Source: Hsuehochloa calcarea
Lineage: Eukaryota; Streptophyta; Magnoliopsida; Poales; Poaceae
Assembly (NCBI GenBank): GCA_036346395.1
Contig: CM070601.1
Span: 12,025,763 to 12,089,762, forward strand
Length of the DNA stretch: 64,000 nt
Direction of reading: 5' to 3'
Made by a program: the position numbers and the translations under genes. Shown here one piece after another: positions 44,405 through 56,104 of the stretch. Within the stretch, counting starts at the first letter, position 1; the number at the start of each line of letters is the position of its first letter. The notes beneath the pieces are model-generated. The model had not been told where the DNA came from. It did not search any database and worked only from the letters and a program-made list of their open reading frames with translations.

Positions 44405-44419
44405 TCCTAGCCCCCGACT
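44405..44419 (-). other. Internal polypurine-tract-like site between pol and antisense gene
   Basis: Minus strand AGTCGGGGGCTAGGA, nearly the same as the true polypurine tract at 39925-39941 (core GGGGGCTAG). It lies just beyond the antisense gene's stop. The nested element has the same site at 50671-50684. Confidence 0.6.
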
Positions 44420-44554
44420 ATTTGCTTAGATTGTTTAGACAATCTAAATAAATAGTATTTAAAATGGGGTTTCTGAAAACAAAGAGAGGTTTATTTAACT
44501 TATAGCTTTTGTTACGGTTGTTAAGCACTGGTCGAAAAGAGTAGAAACGACTTG

Positions 44555-45102
44555 ACACTAGGAAGTTCCTTCTAGTGGGCAGGACCACGTGCAGAGAGGA
44601 AAGACTTCGACTAGGTGATGTTTCCATCTCCGACTAGTTTAATCAAACCAAGAACAGCAACTTGAGTTAAACAAACGTCTTAGAGTACTTTAGTCATTCG
44701 TTCGTCCTTTTTTGGTGGACTTCGATAAGTCTTTTCCAGTAGCAAAAGTAGGAGACTGAGCGACACTAGGAAGTTTCCTTCTAGTGGGCAGGACCACATG
44801 CAGAGAGGAAAGACTTCGACTAGGTGTGTCTCTTCCTTCGACCAGTTAAAACAAATCGAGTACACCAAAGGTGGTCGAACTAATGTAAGAAAGTGCACTC
44901 TTAGAATATTTTTGAATTCTTGAAAAAATAGATTAAGATTGAGAGAGTTGGCTTTGAGAACATTACGACTAGATAAAACCCGAGCTCTTTGTATTGGCGA
45001 GAAAAGTGAGTAGCGAGTCGATGCTAGGAAATTCCTTCTAGTGGGCAGAACCACATGCAGAGAGGAGAAGTTTCGACGAGATGACGTTTCTCGCTTTTCT
45101 GG
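44555..45102. repeat. Three dispersed ~85-bp repeats downstream of pol
   Basis: Copies at 44555-44637, 44762-44844 and 45021-45102 share CTAGGAAGTTCCTTCTAG, GGGCAGGACCACATGCAGAG and an ending like AGACTTCGACTAG. The first motif is a hairpin (CTAGGAAG.. / ..CTTCTAG). A related single copy lies in the nested element at 51100-51178. Confidence 0.8.
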
Positions 45103-45199
45103 CAGTGTAAAGAAAACTGCGTGTTTTCATATCATAGTCGAAAGATTAAAAAAGCACTACTCAAAAATTAAGGCAAAAGAGGTAGAAAGAACTCGACTT

Positions 45200-45700
45200 T
45201 TATTGCTCGAGAAACCGGTCACACATAGAATTTGCGTGGCGGTCGATGTTCCAAGAGTTTGAGAGAACCTGTCCATCTTCCATTGCTAGTCGTACCGACC
45301 CTGGCCGAGTTACTTCGACCACTGTGTAAGGACCTTCCCATTTAGGGGAAAGTTTATTCCGATTAGACTTGGATTGGCAGAGCCTCAATACCAAGTCACC
45401 TCTGACAAGGTGCGAGGTTGGACCTTCGATTATAGTATCTGCGCAGGCTTGTTGGTAGGCGCGAGCGGATTAAGGCTAGGTTTCTCCTCTCTTGAGTAGG
45501 TTAATGTCATCTTTCGAAGTCGTTCTGATCCGAGTTGTTGAAGGTTTCAACTCGTGTCGACCGTAATTTTAGCTCGGAGGAAGCATGGCTTCGCTCAAAA
45601 CTAGAAAAAGGTGTTTCTCCTGTTGCTCATTGGTGGTCGTCTGAACGCCCATAATATGGAGGGTAATTCTTGTACCCAAGCCCCGGCGCTTAACAAGTCG
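45200..45700 (-). pseudogene. gypsy pol C-terminal end (outer element)
   Basis: The minus frame ending at 45200 gives CQSKSNRNKLSPKWEGPYTV then EVTRPGSVRLAMEDG and LSNSWNID, the post-integrase tail of Tat-group pol. Upstream, RATGETPFF-like and PSEL-like wording (about 45560-45620) is readable across frame changes. Confidence 0.7.
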
Positions 45701-45996
45701 GGTCGAAGACTCAAGTTTTAATTCCTCGCATTATTTGGCCGTTTGCACGTTCGACCGCCCCATTACTTTGGGGATGTGCAATGTAAGCATAGCATAGCTT
45801 GGTACCCAACTCGTCATAAAATTCACGAAATTTTGCACTTGCGAATTGTTTACCATTATGCGTAATTATCCGACTTAACTCCAAATCGACTAATTACGCT
45901 TCTCATCATGAACCTTTTGTCTTTGCTTAGTTGTTATCCCATTCTGAGTTCAACTTCGATCCATTTTGTGAGCGTGTCAATAGCCACAAAAGGAAT

Positions 45997-46431
45997 TCAA
46001 AACCTCCACGGAGCTTTGGGAAGCGGTCCTAGGATATCAAGCCCCAAGGTCGCAAAAGGCCAAGAAAGAGGTATTGTTTGTAATGCTTGAGCTGGTTGGT
46101 GTATCTGTCTACCATGGAATTGACACTGGACACACTTTTTAACCACCTCCATAGCATCGTGCAGGTCAGAGGCCAAGAAAACCTTGTCGAAAGGCTTTAC
46201 CAACCAATATTCTATAGGAAGCATCGTCCCACGGATGCCACTGTGTATATCGTGAAGGAGTGTTATTCCTTCGTTTTGCGGAATGCATCGCATGAGTATT
46301 CCTTGGGCTCCTCGTTTATAGAGGACTCCTTCAACCAAAGTATACATTTTGGCTTTTCGGGATAATCGATCTGCCTCAAGATCATCTTCGGGTACGGAAC
46401 CCTTGTAAAGATACTCGTAGATGGGAGTCAT
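45997..46431 (-). pseudogene. gypsy integrase zinc finger and core start (outer element)
   Basis: A 144-codon open frame carries SRKAKMYTLVEGVLYKRGAQ, MRCIPQNEGITLLHDIHSG and KKCVQCQFHGRQIHQPAQAL (H-H-C-C zinc site with C-V-Q-C), ending PLSWPFATLGLDILGPLPKA, the start of the catalytic core with its first aspartate (GLDILGP). The core continues leftward in other frames. This is the best preserved part of the outer pol. Confidence 0.9.
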
Positions 46432-46792
46432 CCAGGTATCCTCGTAATCTAATGAGGCTATCTCAAGAGGAGGTGTTTCTGGTTCTTCGACCAGAGCGGT
46501 TTTGGAGTTGCTCCAAGAAAACTCCTTTTGAGTCTTGTGGATCGGAAGAAGCTATCCGAGCCACTTGGTCTCATGAGGAAATTATCCTTTCGAGGATAAA
46601 TTGTACCTCGAAACCTAAAAATGTTTTTCTAGCTTACGTGCTTACGATAAGTACCGAGCCATTGTTGAGTTAGAGCATTGGTACTCTTTCCGATTTGATT
46701 CACGACTAGTTGAGAGTCTCTCTCACGAGTAGTCGATTTAATTGAGAGTGCTTTCGCGGCTCGTATGCCGCCTAGCAAACCTTCGTACTACG

Positions 46793-47463
46793 CTACATTG
46801 TTAGTAGCCCAAAGTTTAATTGTATGGCATACTTTAAGGTTTCTCCGTGAGAGATACCAGACCACCCGACCGAGCCACTTAAAGTAAGTGACCCGTCAAA
46901 GTACATCATCCAGCGGTCGTGGGAATCGTCTTGGGGATCTGAGCAGTTCGAGATTTGTCCATTCGCGACAAAGTGCGCCAAGATCCGATTTTATGGCCGT
47001 TCGGGACACGAAATGGAGGTCGAACTCCCAAGTTCGATTGACCATTTTGCCATGCGTCCCATTGTTTCCTTATTATGGAGGATTGCTCCCAAAGGAAACT
47101 CGGGCAACCGCGACTATTTTGTGCGCTGAAAATAATGCCGCAGATTTCCTCGAAGACATGAGGAGGGTATATAGAAGTTTTGGACACGAGGGTAACGCTC
47201 CTTAGGCCGTGTAAAACTTCGCGTAACGAGTAAACTCGTCGTTATGCGTTTTCACGTTCTACGACTAATCTCGCGCTTCTTTGCTGTGGCGTGGCGGCTA
47301 GGTAAATTAAGAGCGTCTCTTACGGCTTTGGAGAAACGAGCAGAGCACTCGAAAGATACCTCTTGACATCCTCAAAGCGGCGTTTGCCTCGTTCGACCAC
47401 TCAAAACCTTCATGTCTCTGAGAAGTTTAAAGAAAGGTAGTCCTTTTCTCCTAGTCGTGCGAG
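46793..47463 (-). pseudogene. gypsy RNase H and RT C terminus (outer element)
   Basis: RNase H: DDSHDRWMMYFDGSLTLSGS (46880-46930), with the catalytic aspartate in YFDGS. Before it on the minus strand, a frame at 46906-47187 is the RT/RNase H connection, and 47200-47463 shows GLPFFKLLR-like wording. The N-terminal RT that should precede this is missing because the nested elements begin here; the outer pol resumes at 55643. Confidence 0.75.
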
Positions 47464-48562
47464 CCCTTTAATTGTGTGACTCTATAGGTTCATGTGTAAG
47501 TTGTGACTTGGAAACTCTTTTCCGACCACAAGCGTCGATACCTAGTAGCACATAACGATTTCCAAACACACATAGAATATATCGGGCGAACCTTAATGAA
47601 ATATGATATAAGACCATGTCCTTATCACTTACGATCAACTCGCACTTAGTCACGACCAGTCCATACTTAGTTACGAGCAGTTTGTAACTCCTTACGACCA
47701 GTTGGTGATTACGTTCACCACTCGACCGGCCGACCGATCTACGACCAGATTCAACGGCTCATATCTACATACTACCGTTTGACTAGTTGTGAGACCATGT
47801 TCGACTAGTCTATATCTCTATCGACCTCGTATCTGGTCAAACCAAATGACCTGCTTGTGTATTCTCCATTTACCTCACGATATCTGGTTGAACTCTAGAT
47901 GAGATAATTTGTCATCCATGGACTGTTCAATACTTTCTCGATCAAGTGTCGAAAAACTTCATGTGATCGACACTTCGACTACTAGTGGCATGGCCATGCA
48001 GTTTCTTTATTCGACCACAACGAGGGGTCCAGAGAGATCTCTTCTGTTATGTTAGGAGAGGCAAATCTCATATCCACAGCACATTCCTTCATGTTTCATA
48101 GCATACCCAAAGCTACATTTATAACTACCCCTAAGAGTGCTATTACGCATGTAGAAAACCATGCTGATATCAGGTCTAAAGATTATACATCATCATTGCT
48201 TGAGACCAACTAATGACACATAGAATCATAACAATCTCAATAGTGTCTCAAGGTGGGTCTTATCCAACACTATGTTCTCTAACATGTGTCCATATTAATA
48301 GTTTGATATCTCTATATCTATGACCTGTGAAACATAGTCATCAACCAATACATATGTTAGCCTATTCATATGTGTCCTCATATATTCGACTAGGGAACAT
48401 TTAAGAATAATCATCGTAGAAATCTGAGTTTCACAATCAAGTCACATACTTGATAATAAATATTAACGATATTATTCGTAACAAGATAACATATTATCCA
48501 ATGTTATGAACAAAACAAAATATAATCATCTCTATGATTGTCTTTAGGGCATATTCCCAATA
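47463..48562 (-). repeat. Copia (Angela-like) LTR fragment
   Basis: On the minus strand it starts TATTGGGAATATGCCCTAAA near 48562, the typical start of Angela-type copia LTRs (TGTTGGAAATATGCCC in the family), and runs about 1.1 kb with LTR-like wording such as AAGAGATCTCTCTGGACCCC and TATAGAGTCACACAATTAA. No coding sequence and no clean second end or target-site duplication. The left limit is inferred from the resumption of outer pol. Confidence 0.55.
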
Positions 48563-48715
48563 GAAACATCCTTTCGACCGGTAGTGAAACTCTTCATCGA
48601 CCACCGTAGTTGAAGCCTCCTTCCAGCCACGTGTAGTCGAAACATCATTCGACCACGTGTAGTCGATGCTCCTTCCGACCACGTGTAGTCAAACCTCCTT
48701 TTGACCAAGCATAGT
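48563..48715. repeat. ~26-bp tandem repeats with TCGACCACGTGTAGTCGA core
   Basis: Six imperfect units at ~26-bp spacing, e.g. TTCGACCACGTGTAGTCGAT and TCCGACCACGTGTAGTCAAA. The core is an inverted repeat (TCGAC..GTCGA) containing CACGTG. It lies at the truncated left edge of the nested gypsy. Confidence 0.8.
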
Positions 48716-48779
48716 GTCGCGAACCGATGACAAGGCTAGCTTTCCTTTAATCCTAGCACTTGTTAGTGCGGAGAGGATC

Positions 48780-50540
48780 GAAAGACTTAGGGTAAGTGTA
48801 TTAACTTTTTTCACCTTTGCGTTATTTTCGATCGTTTAATCCTCTTTATGTGTAGTTGGTCGGACTTAAGATCAACGAGGCTACTGGAGACATGCGAGCC
48901 TATTGATTATCCGACCGACTTGTGATCGACGGCGCAGTCCTGCCGAGGTAAGCAACAAAGAAATAACTCGTAAGATGAAGCATATTCTTCACCGATTAAC
49001 TTTGTTTGTTAATCCAGGCAATCACGAGTCTCGTATAATTGTTCATGAGGCAAATTGCTCGAGAGACTAGTGAGACTACACTTTCGATCCAGAATCGGGG
49101 ACCTTGCTCTCGACCGGATAGTCGAGAACATTGCTTCAATTCTCATTGGAAGTGTAGAGGTTGCAACCGCTACCAGATTCGCACGGTGAAACCGGTTGAA
49201 AAGAAAAGAAAGCGGCGCAACGGACTTCAAGCCGGCGCGCTACAAGGTTAAAACAAAAAAGACAACTAGGTATGTTTAAATAAATAATCATATGAAAACA
49301 TACCTCGTAATCCCTGATGAATTTGAACCCCTTTTTGCTTTCTTTTGTCCAGATCTGCTGGAGTTCCGGTTGCTTCGACCAATGAACCAGAGACAAAGTG
49401 GTCGAGGTAGTTCGACCAAGGCTTTCTCGGGAAATAACCGAGGAGGAAATGGTGGAAAGCCCCGAGCCAACTTCGATCGAACTGAGCTAGATCCTTTGAT
49501 GGTAGATATGCCATCGGCAGAGGTAGAAACTTCCAGAACTTCCACAGGTTCCTGAAGGTACCTCCTCCCAGTATAACAAGTTCCCTTTCTTTCCTCGATT
49601 TACCGTGAGCAAGGAGCTTGAAAATTACTGGGAGAGAATATCGGATCGCCTAACGCAAGTGAGCCCGATAAAATATTTACCGATTACAATGATGCCGTAA
49701 TTCGAGTAAGTGTCTTCAATCCTCTCCATAACCTTTCTCAAAGTTATTCAAGAAGGTTTATGGAAGAAATGCTACTTATCAAAGATATGATCGAAAACCT
49801 CGCATACGGAGGACTAACTGAGCGAGTTAGGATATTAGAAGAAGAACACTCGAGATGAGAGTAAGAGTTCCTCTTCTTTTCTTATTAAGACTTTCCTTTT
49901 ATTTATTCTCCTTATCAAGAATTCTTTTGATAGACTTAGAGAAAATAAAAGAAGATGCTTTGGCTGAAAAGGCCAGAAGAATAAAGCTTGAAGAAGAACT
50001 TGACGACCAGTAATAAAAAGCTTCTGGATGATTCCAGGAAGAGAGAGGAAGGTAACTGGTCGTAGCCATGACTCAGTACATCTTCCAATCTTTTTACTTA
50101 ATACTTGCTTTGTCTATGCAGAACAAAAACAAGCATTGACCGAGTGAAGAAGGCTCGGAATTTGAGCAAGACAAGGCGGCCTCGTGCTTAGTTTAGATGA
50201 GAAAATCACCTCATCGAACAAAATGCTCTTTGACATGGGCGCGGATCAAGCTTGCCCTCCTTGAATGACCCAATAGAGAAGGTCAACTTTCTTGGCTCTT
50301 TCTTTGGAAGAGCTCAAGGTTTTGCTCAAGACCACTAGGAGAACTATGCCCACTCGTTAAGGAGTCTATTGCTATGGAGTCGCTTGCTTTGGCAAAGTCA
50401 AAGCTTCCGATCCATCAACTAACCTTCAAGCCATCGAAGAGGATTTCAACCGCTACCGCAGAGGCAAATCGATCCTCGCAGAGATGAAACCTCTAGGCGT
50501 AAAGGTCGCAGAAGAGATGGAAGTGATCTCCATCTAGCAG
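48780..50540 (+). pseudogene. Antisense gene of nested gypsy, C-terminal exons
   Basis: Plus-strand exon-like pieces are bounded by donors near 48792, 48950 and 49710 and acceptors near 48856, 49018, 49351 and 50120. They include RPMNQRQSGRGSSTKAFSGN (49380-49440), YGGLTERVRILEEEHS (49807-49855), EKIKEDALAEKARRIKLEEE (49938-50000, coiled coil) and an ending EDFNRYRRGKSILAEMK ... EEMEVIS before a stop near 50537. The conserved N-terminal gypsy-type domain is absent. Confidence 0.55.
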
Positions 50541-50670
50541 AGTTAGTTTAGGCATTCTCTAGTAGTTTAGTCGCAGAAAAAACAATGCATACAATGTAAA
50601 GACTTACCTTTCTCTTATCAAAATGGAAAAATTCTTTTATTCATCCTACGACTTGTGAATTTATGTCTTA

Positions 50671-50684
50671 TCTAGCCCCCGACT
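50671..50684 (-). other. Internal polypurine-tract-like site (nested element)
   Basis: Minus strand AGTCGGGGGCTAGA lies 130 bp past the antisense gene's stop, the same relative position as 44405-44419 in the outer element. Confidence 0.6.
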
Positions 50685-51369
50685 GTTATATAGTAGAAGA
50701 TCTTTACTATATAATAGTACCACCTGAGGCCAAGAATATAAATCCAAATCTCAACCATTACTTGTAAGCATGTACTGATCGGTAAAAACCTGATCGTGGT
50801 AATACTAGGAAACCTTTATGGTCGGAACCGTGTAGGTTTCGGCTAGTTGTAAATCTATTTTTAATGATCAAAGTACTTTACAAAGATAACATATGGTCGG
50901 AAAAATAAAGAATTCTCCTTGATAAGAGGAAAAAATATGAAGAACATATGTTAAAAAGGAGATGTGGTTTTACTTCTATGCGATGCTCAATATCGATCGG
51001 AATGAACCTAGCTAGGAAATAAAGGTATAAACTATATTTCGCAAGACGTGCTCATGTTCGTAGTTCTGACGGCAAATGAGGATCGTAGGAAAGAGACCGT
51101 CGCTAGGAAGCTCCTTCCATAAGGCGTAACCACGTGCGAAAAAGGAGACTTCGACTAGGAGGTTTTTCGTGTCCGACCAAAGAGCCAAACAAGAGTAGAA
51201 ATGTAATTTTGAAACATAAACTATACGCTTTATAATCCGACATACGAACCGCAATGACTGTGATTAGGCAACGCCATATAAATAACATCACCCGCTACTC
51301 CAAAATTAATTATTCAATTTAGAGGAATTTAAATGAAATGAAATGAAAAGAAATAAAGAAAAGATTAAA

Positions 51370-52500
51370 CAAAGAACTTACGCAATTGGTCAATGTTCCA
51401 TGAATTTGACAAAACCCGCCGCCGACATGGCTAATCGTGACTGAGCCCGGCTCGTCAACTCGACCACGTAAGGACCTTCCCATTTAGGGAAAGCTTATTG
51501 CCCGCTTGGCTCGAATTTTTCGAGAACCGATCACCTACAGATAGGTTGCGAGGTTGCACCTTACGATTGTAGTACCTTCGCATGGCTTGTTGGTAGATTG
51601 CCGAACAATCAAAGCTTGGTTCCGCTGTCTTCAAGGAAATTGATATCGTTGAGTCGATGTTCTTCCCGATTGCTTAAGTTAAAACAATCGGCAGAGCATT
51701 GCCAATTTTCACTCGAGGAAGCATAGCTTCGCCCCATAAACCAAAAGAAAGGTGTTTCACCGGCCGCACGATCGTCGTGGTCCGGACATTCCATAAAATG
51801 TAGAAGTTCTTGAACCCAAGCTCGACCGCTTTATTAATCGGTCGAATACTCGGCGCTTTATCCTCGTATTAGGATACCATTGGCACGCGATCGTTTATTG
51901 CTCGTGGATGAGCCACGGTTAAATGAATTTTGATTCCTAGTTCTTGCAATTCCTAAAATTGCCGCTTGAGAACTGGTATCGCGTATCGCGATGATACGAT
52001 CGGGTACACCAAATCGTGTAATCACATTTTTGTTATGAACCTCTTAGCGCTTGCATTGTAACTTTTACAATTGGCTCGCTTCGATCCATTTTGTAAACGT
52101 GTCAATCATGACGAATCAGAATTAAGCCCCGGTGCTCTTGGGAATGGTCCCGAATGTCCAATCCCAGTTGCAAAAGGCCAAGAAAGAGGGATTGTTTGCA
52201 AAGCTTGTGCCGTGATGTACTTGTCGGCTATGAACCGACATTGACGCACTCGTCACGAGCTCTTTGCATCATGAAGGGCATTGGCAAGAGTATCCTTGCC
52301 TAAAGGCCTTACCGACTGTGGTCTCAGAGGAATGATGTGCTCCACAAACTCCTTCATGAATTTGCTAGCAACTTAATGCCACCGATTGAGATATGCATCT
52401 CATCAACACTCCATGAGATCCTCGCTTATACAAGGTACGCTCGATTAGAGTGTATGATTTGGCCTTCGTTATACGATCACCTCGCATCATCTTAAGGTGA
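51370..52500 (-). pseudogene. gypsy integrase and pol tail (nested element)
   Basis: Minus-strand pieces: AKSYTLIERTLYKRGSHGVL (52400-52470, pre-zinc region), then scattered core wording, and GETPFFWFMGRSYASSSENW with REEHRLNDINFLED (51609-51794), the end of integrase. The tail PGSVTISHV-like (51420-51470) stops near 51370. Small indels are frequent throughout and CAG/CTG trinucleotides are scarce. An RT-to-integrase deletion lies near 52500. Confidence 0.7.
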
Positions 52501-53110
52501 AACGACTTAAAGCCGCCATGCACCCAAAGTGAGTTTTTGGACTTCCTTTTTGTGTTTGGAGGACGCATCGGAGGATGGCTTTATTTTTTCAGATTTGCTT
52601 GATTCCTCGTTCGGATACTAGGAATCCAAGCAATTTTCTGAAGAAATTCCAAACACACACTTCTCGGATTGAGTTTTAAGCGGTGCTTTACGAGGTTGTC
52701 GAATGTTTCTTGTAGGTCGGTGATATGATTAAGTCTCTTAATGCTTTTACGACTAGATCATCAACATAGGCTTCCAAATTCGGCCTAATTGAGATGAAAA
52801 GTCGATTGCATTAGGCGTTGAAAAGAAGCACCGGCATTCGACATAGCAAAAGGTACCAAATGGAGTAATGAATGCGGTCTTTTCTTCATCGTTTAAACAC
52901 ATATTGATCGGTGGTATCGAATATGCATCTAAAAACTTAATATCTCACAACTGCAGTTGAATCAACGGTGATCGTCTGAGGTAAAGGGAAATCATCTTTT
53001 GGACAAGCTTTATTAAGATCGGAAAGTCCACGCACATCGCCATTTGCCGTTTGACTTTTTGACCATTACAAGATTAGCCACCACTGGGGTGGTTGACTTC
53101 TCTTATAAAG
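52500..53110 (-). pseudogene. gypsy reverse transcriptase (nested element), fused to gag tail
   Basis: Minus wording ANLVMVKKSNGKWR (about 53050-53100), then DEEKTAFITPFGTFCYV (52845-52895), LNPEKCVFGIS-like (52650-52690) and RPPNTKRKSKNSL (52530-52567). These are the RT fingers, palm and connection of Tat-type pol. No protease or pol N terminus lies between gag and RT: the gag-tail wording passes into RT within about 100 bp, so that part is deleted. Confidence 0.7.
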
Positions 53111-55260
53111 CACGCTTTGCCAAACACGACATGTGCGCAAGTCATGCCACACTGTTGGTGAAGTGGACACCACTTCTTGCCTTTATTATGGCCATCGGTC
53201 GGAACTTTGGTTTTGCCCGACCAGGTATAGTCCTTCTTACCCTTGAGCGGTTTATCCGGAACCGCTAGGACTTCTTTGGTGCCCGCTTTTGCGGTGCTTC
53301 TTCTTCTTGGAAACCTTCTTAGGATTCTTTTCGACTTCTCAAGGCAGTTGAGGATTTTCTCTTTTCGATCAATGGCTTATCCATTCAACGCCTCACTAGC
53401 GCGATACTTATCGACCATGTCAAAGAGTTCGGTTGTTCGTGGAGGATTCATAGCGATGTCGCTCGTAAACCGCCGATTCCTTAAACTGCCTTGAATGCCG
53501 AATCACGAAGATTCGCAATTTCGGAATAAATTTAACTGGTGCAACCTCTTGATGTACTGACGGAGAGTTTCCTTTGGTTCTTGCCGAGTTCGATGGAGAT
53601 CATCCTCCTTTCGAGCGATGTCGTACGCACTAGAAATTCACAATCAACGATCGCGAGTGTTCCCAAGTATAAATAGATCCGACCGGTTGGTTAAGCAACC
53701 AAGACCGGCCGATCCTTCCGTAACGTGGCAAATAATTAGCCATCACGTTTTGATCACCACCAGCTGCTCTGATGGCAGTGGTGTATATCTGGAGAAACTC
53801 TAATGGATTTTGAGATCCATCGAATTTATCCAAGTTGGCAGGTCGGAACCCATTAGGCCAACGTCCAGCTTGGAGCCCTGCAGAAAAGGCTCGACAACCT
53901 GTAACTGATTCATAGCGCCTTCTTGGAAAAGGTGTTGGATTAGGATCGATGGGAGATCGGTTTCTTCTATTTGAACGCCGAGGCTCCGTCGTCCGATCCG
54001 GTCCGTGGGCGTTATCATGGCGCTTTGACCATTAGCATGGTTCGGATGATGACGGAGATCATCCGGGCCAATCAGTGCTCTCCTTGGCTGGGAAGAGGCG
54101 TTGTTCGAAACAACCTTCTTCCTTCATGACCTCTCGGTCGGAATCGCCGAGGAGGTCTAGGTACCGTGGATGACCATGCTGCCTCTCGAGGAGGAGCGTT
54201 GAGATGAAGTCACCGTTAGACTTTGCGACATCCCTTGCCCCATGCGCTTCGTCGTTGCGGTCGTTGAAGAATTTCCGATACTGCTCCACCAATTGGGTAA
54301 AGCCCGAGCTTGCCGAGCGAGTCGATTATTAAGAATATTTTGGATACGACACAAGTTCTGAAATGTTACCGAAGGTCTCAGAGGATTCATCGAAGATGTT
54401 GGTGTTCGGAGACCCGAAGTTCCTCTGGACCTTTGGCCTAACCCCGTCATACCTGTCATCCTTGGTGGGATGCACCAGCGTATTAGCGATGGGCGTCCAT
54501 CGGCTCCGTTACCTCCGGTAGGTGGTGCTTGATTGCCGCGCCATCTCCATTAGCGTGGTGGCGAGGCGGGTGTGCGAGGATCGTGAGTGGCATCACGATC
54601 GGCATTTCGATCGTGTTGACCTCATGCTTCCGACAGCGATCTTACGAGGAGCTTCCACTGTGACTAGCGGAGAACTTCACGGTGCTTCTACGAGACTTCC
54701 ACGATGGAGACCGGTCGGAGATGAGAACCTCCGAGGTCTTCGTGGCGAGCTCGGCGATTCGGCGGATTGCCGTCGGATCTGAGTCTTATCGTCCTCCTCG
54801 GTCCATTACGGTGAGGTCTCATCGACACCGTACGGATGCGGTTGGTCCACTGGAATTTCAGAGCCGTTGGTGAATACATCGACCATGATTGTGTCAAGGA
54901 TATATTGACCCTCGGGTTGTGGGTGAGGTATTGTCACCTTTTTCAGCCGTCGGAAAGCCGATCTTGGAAAAACATTCGGACGTCCGGCCGATCGGAACAA
55001 CCGTTCCTCGAGCGCCTCTTGGCGCACGGTTATCTTCATCCATCGCTCAAGTTATTGTCGTCGCGACGTCCGAACCATCGGAGGAGGCGAAGATTCCCAT
55101 GTTGCATGGCTTGGATGCGAGCTTCCATATCAAGGTTGGAGTAGTCATCCAAGTCGAACCAGTTTTCCTCATCCCAAGTTCCTGCCATACTTGTAGTTAC
55201 GAAAAATGGAGAAAGCGGATGAGTTGAACAAAGAACCTTTTTCCGAAGTTTTGCACTATC
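53110..55260 (-). pseudogene. gypsy gag (nested element)
   Basis: MDKFDGSQNPLEFLQIYTTA with DQNVMANYLP (53690-53833) is the Retrotrans_gag core of Tat-group elements. The N-terminal half (53834-55200, minus) is low-complexity and charged, with several overlapping open pieces. The C-terminal tail toward 53110 includes KGKKWCPLH-like zinc ligands. Start codon uncertain; the first gag ATG should lie just inside 55200. Confidence 0.75.
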
Positions 55261-55262
55261 TA

Positions 55263-55280
55263 CCCCACGGACGGCGCCAG
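55263..55280 (-). other. Primer binding site of nested gypsy
   Basis: Minus strand TGGCGCCGTCCGTGGGGT, one to two bases inside the 5' LTR (55282-55642). It starts with TGG, as expected for pairing with the CCA end of a tRNA. Confidence 0.75.
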
Positions 55281-55281
55281 C

Positions 55282-55642
55282 TGTCGACGATCAAATCGCC
55301 GATCTTATGAATATATAAATGAAAAGAGAAAAAATGTGCGTGACTTCAGGGAGTGGATCTGACTTGCTCTTTATTGCTATGAACTCACGATTACAAACAC
55401 AGAGTGTATCTAAAAACACAACACTTTGCTAAGTCTTGCTTGATGTCTTCGTCTCTCTCGCTGTTACGTGTTCTATCTGTCTCGTTGTCCCCTCCTTCCA
55501 GCCTTCTATGGTCCCCCTTAAATACTTGATGAAGCGGTGGCAGTTATCCCATGAAGGGACATCCGTTGAGGAGCGACCCGTCAGTCGGGAAGAGATGGCG
55601 GTTGTCGGTTCTACTACTGCGAGGCGGTTGGTGAAGATGTCA
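55282..55642 (-). repeat. 5' LTR of nested gypsy (361 bp)
   Basis: Plus view: TGTCGACGATCAAATCG ... GTGAAGATGTCA, so minus termini TGACATC ... GTCGACA. It resembles the right-hand part of the solo LTR at 30216-30894 in opposite orientation. Outer pol wording starts immediately at 55643. Confidence 0.75.
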
Positions 55643-55880
55643 ATTTAAGTAGCTTATCCAACTCGATTTAATAGCATCTCGTCGATCGAGGGCAAATCTC
55701 CGTAATTTTTGTTTCTGGTACTTTATCGGTAGTAAAGCTAGCTTGTGCTCGATCACCTCCACAGGGACTCGGGCATGTCGGATGCTTGCCACGCAAAGAC
55801 ATCTACGTTAGCTCGGAGGAAGGTAATGAGGCGTCTTCCTATTTGGGATCGGAAGTCTCCCCGTCTGAGCAGTCTTGAGG
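55643..55880 (-). pseudogene. gypsy pol N terminus (outer element)
   Basis: Minus wording FLRANVDVFAWQASDMP (about 55770-55830), then EVIEHKLA-like and KLRRFALDRRDA-like in another frame, is the segment between protease and RT in Tat-type pol. It ends exactly at the nested LTR (55642), which fixes the insertion point. Confidence 0.8.
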
Positions 55881-56104
55881 GTTCTTCTGCGTCGGAGGAA
55901 CCTCTTTGACTTGGTCGTTCGTCTTTAGTGCGACTTTGAGGCCCGACTTGCTAGTCGAAGGTGACTTTCATCTCGAGTTGGTATTTGACCAACCATCTCG
56001 AGGATCGACGGTCGCATGACTATCGCCATCTTTTGTCACATCGAATGGTAATCACTCCTTTGGGACTGGCATCTTAAGACATTGATACCCGTAATGAGTA
56101 GCCA

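Larger units (their letters stand above)
48563..55642 (-). mobile_element. Nested Tat-type gypsy element, left end lost
   Basis: On the minus strand it has its own 5' LTR (55282-55642), primer binding site, gag, a gag-RT deletion joint, RT, integrase, the internal purine tract and the C-terminal part of an antisense gene. The 3' LTR and the start of the antisense gene are missing on the left, where the copia LTR fragment adjoins. Outer pol wording ends at 55643, so insertion was into the outer pol. Gag wording resembles the outer element, but the LTRs are different. Confidence 0.75.

Noticed and set aside
48050..48562. Reading TGTTAGG at 48050 as the end of a 513-bp solo LTR
   Set aside because: No target-site duplication, and LTR-like wording of the same copia type continues leftward, so the LTR fragment is longer.
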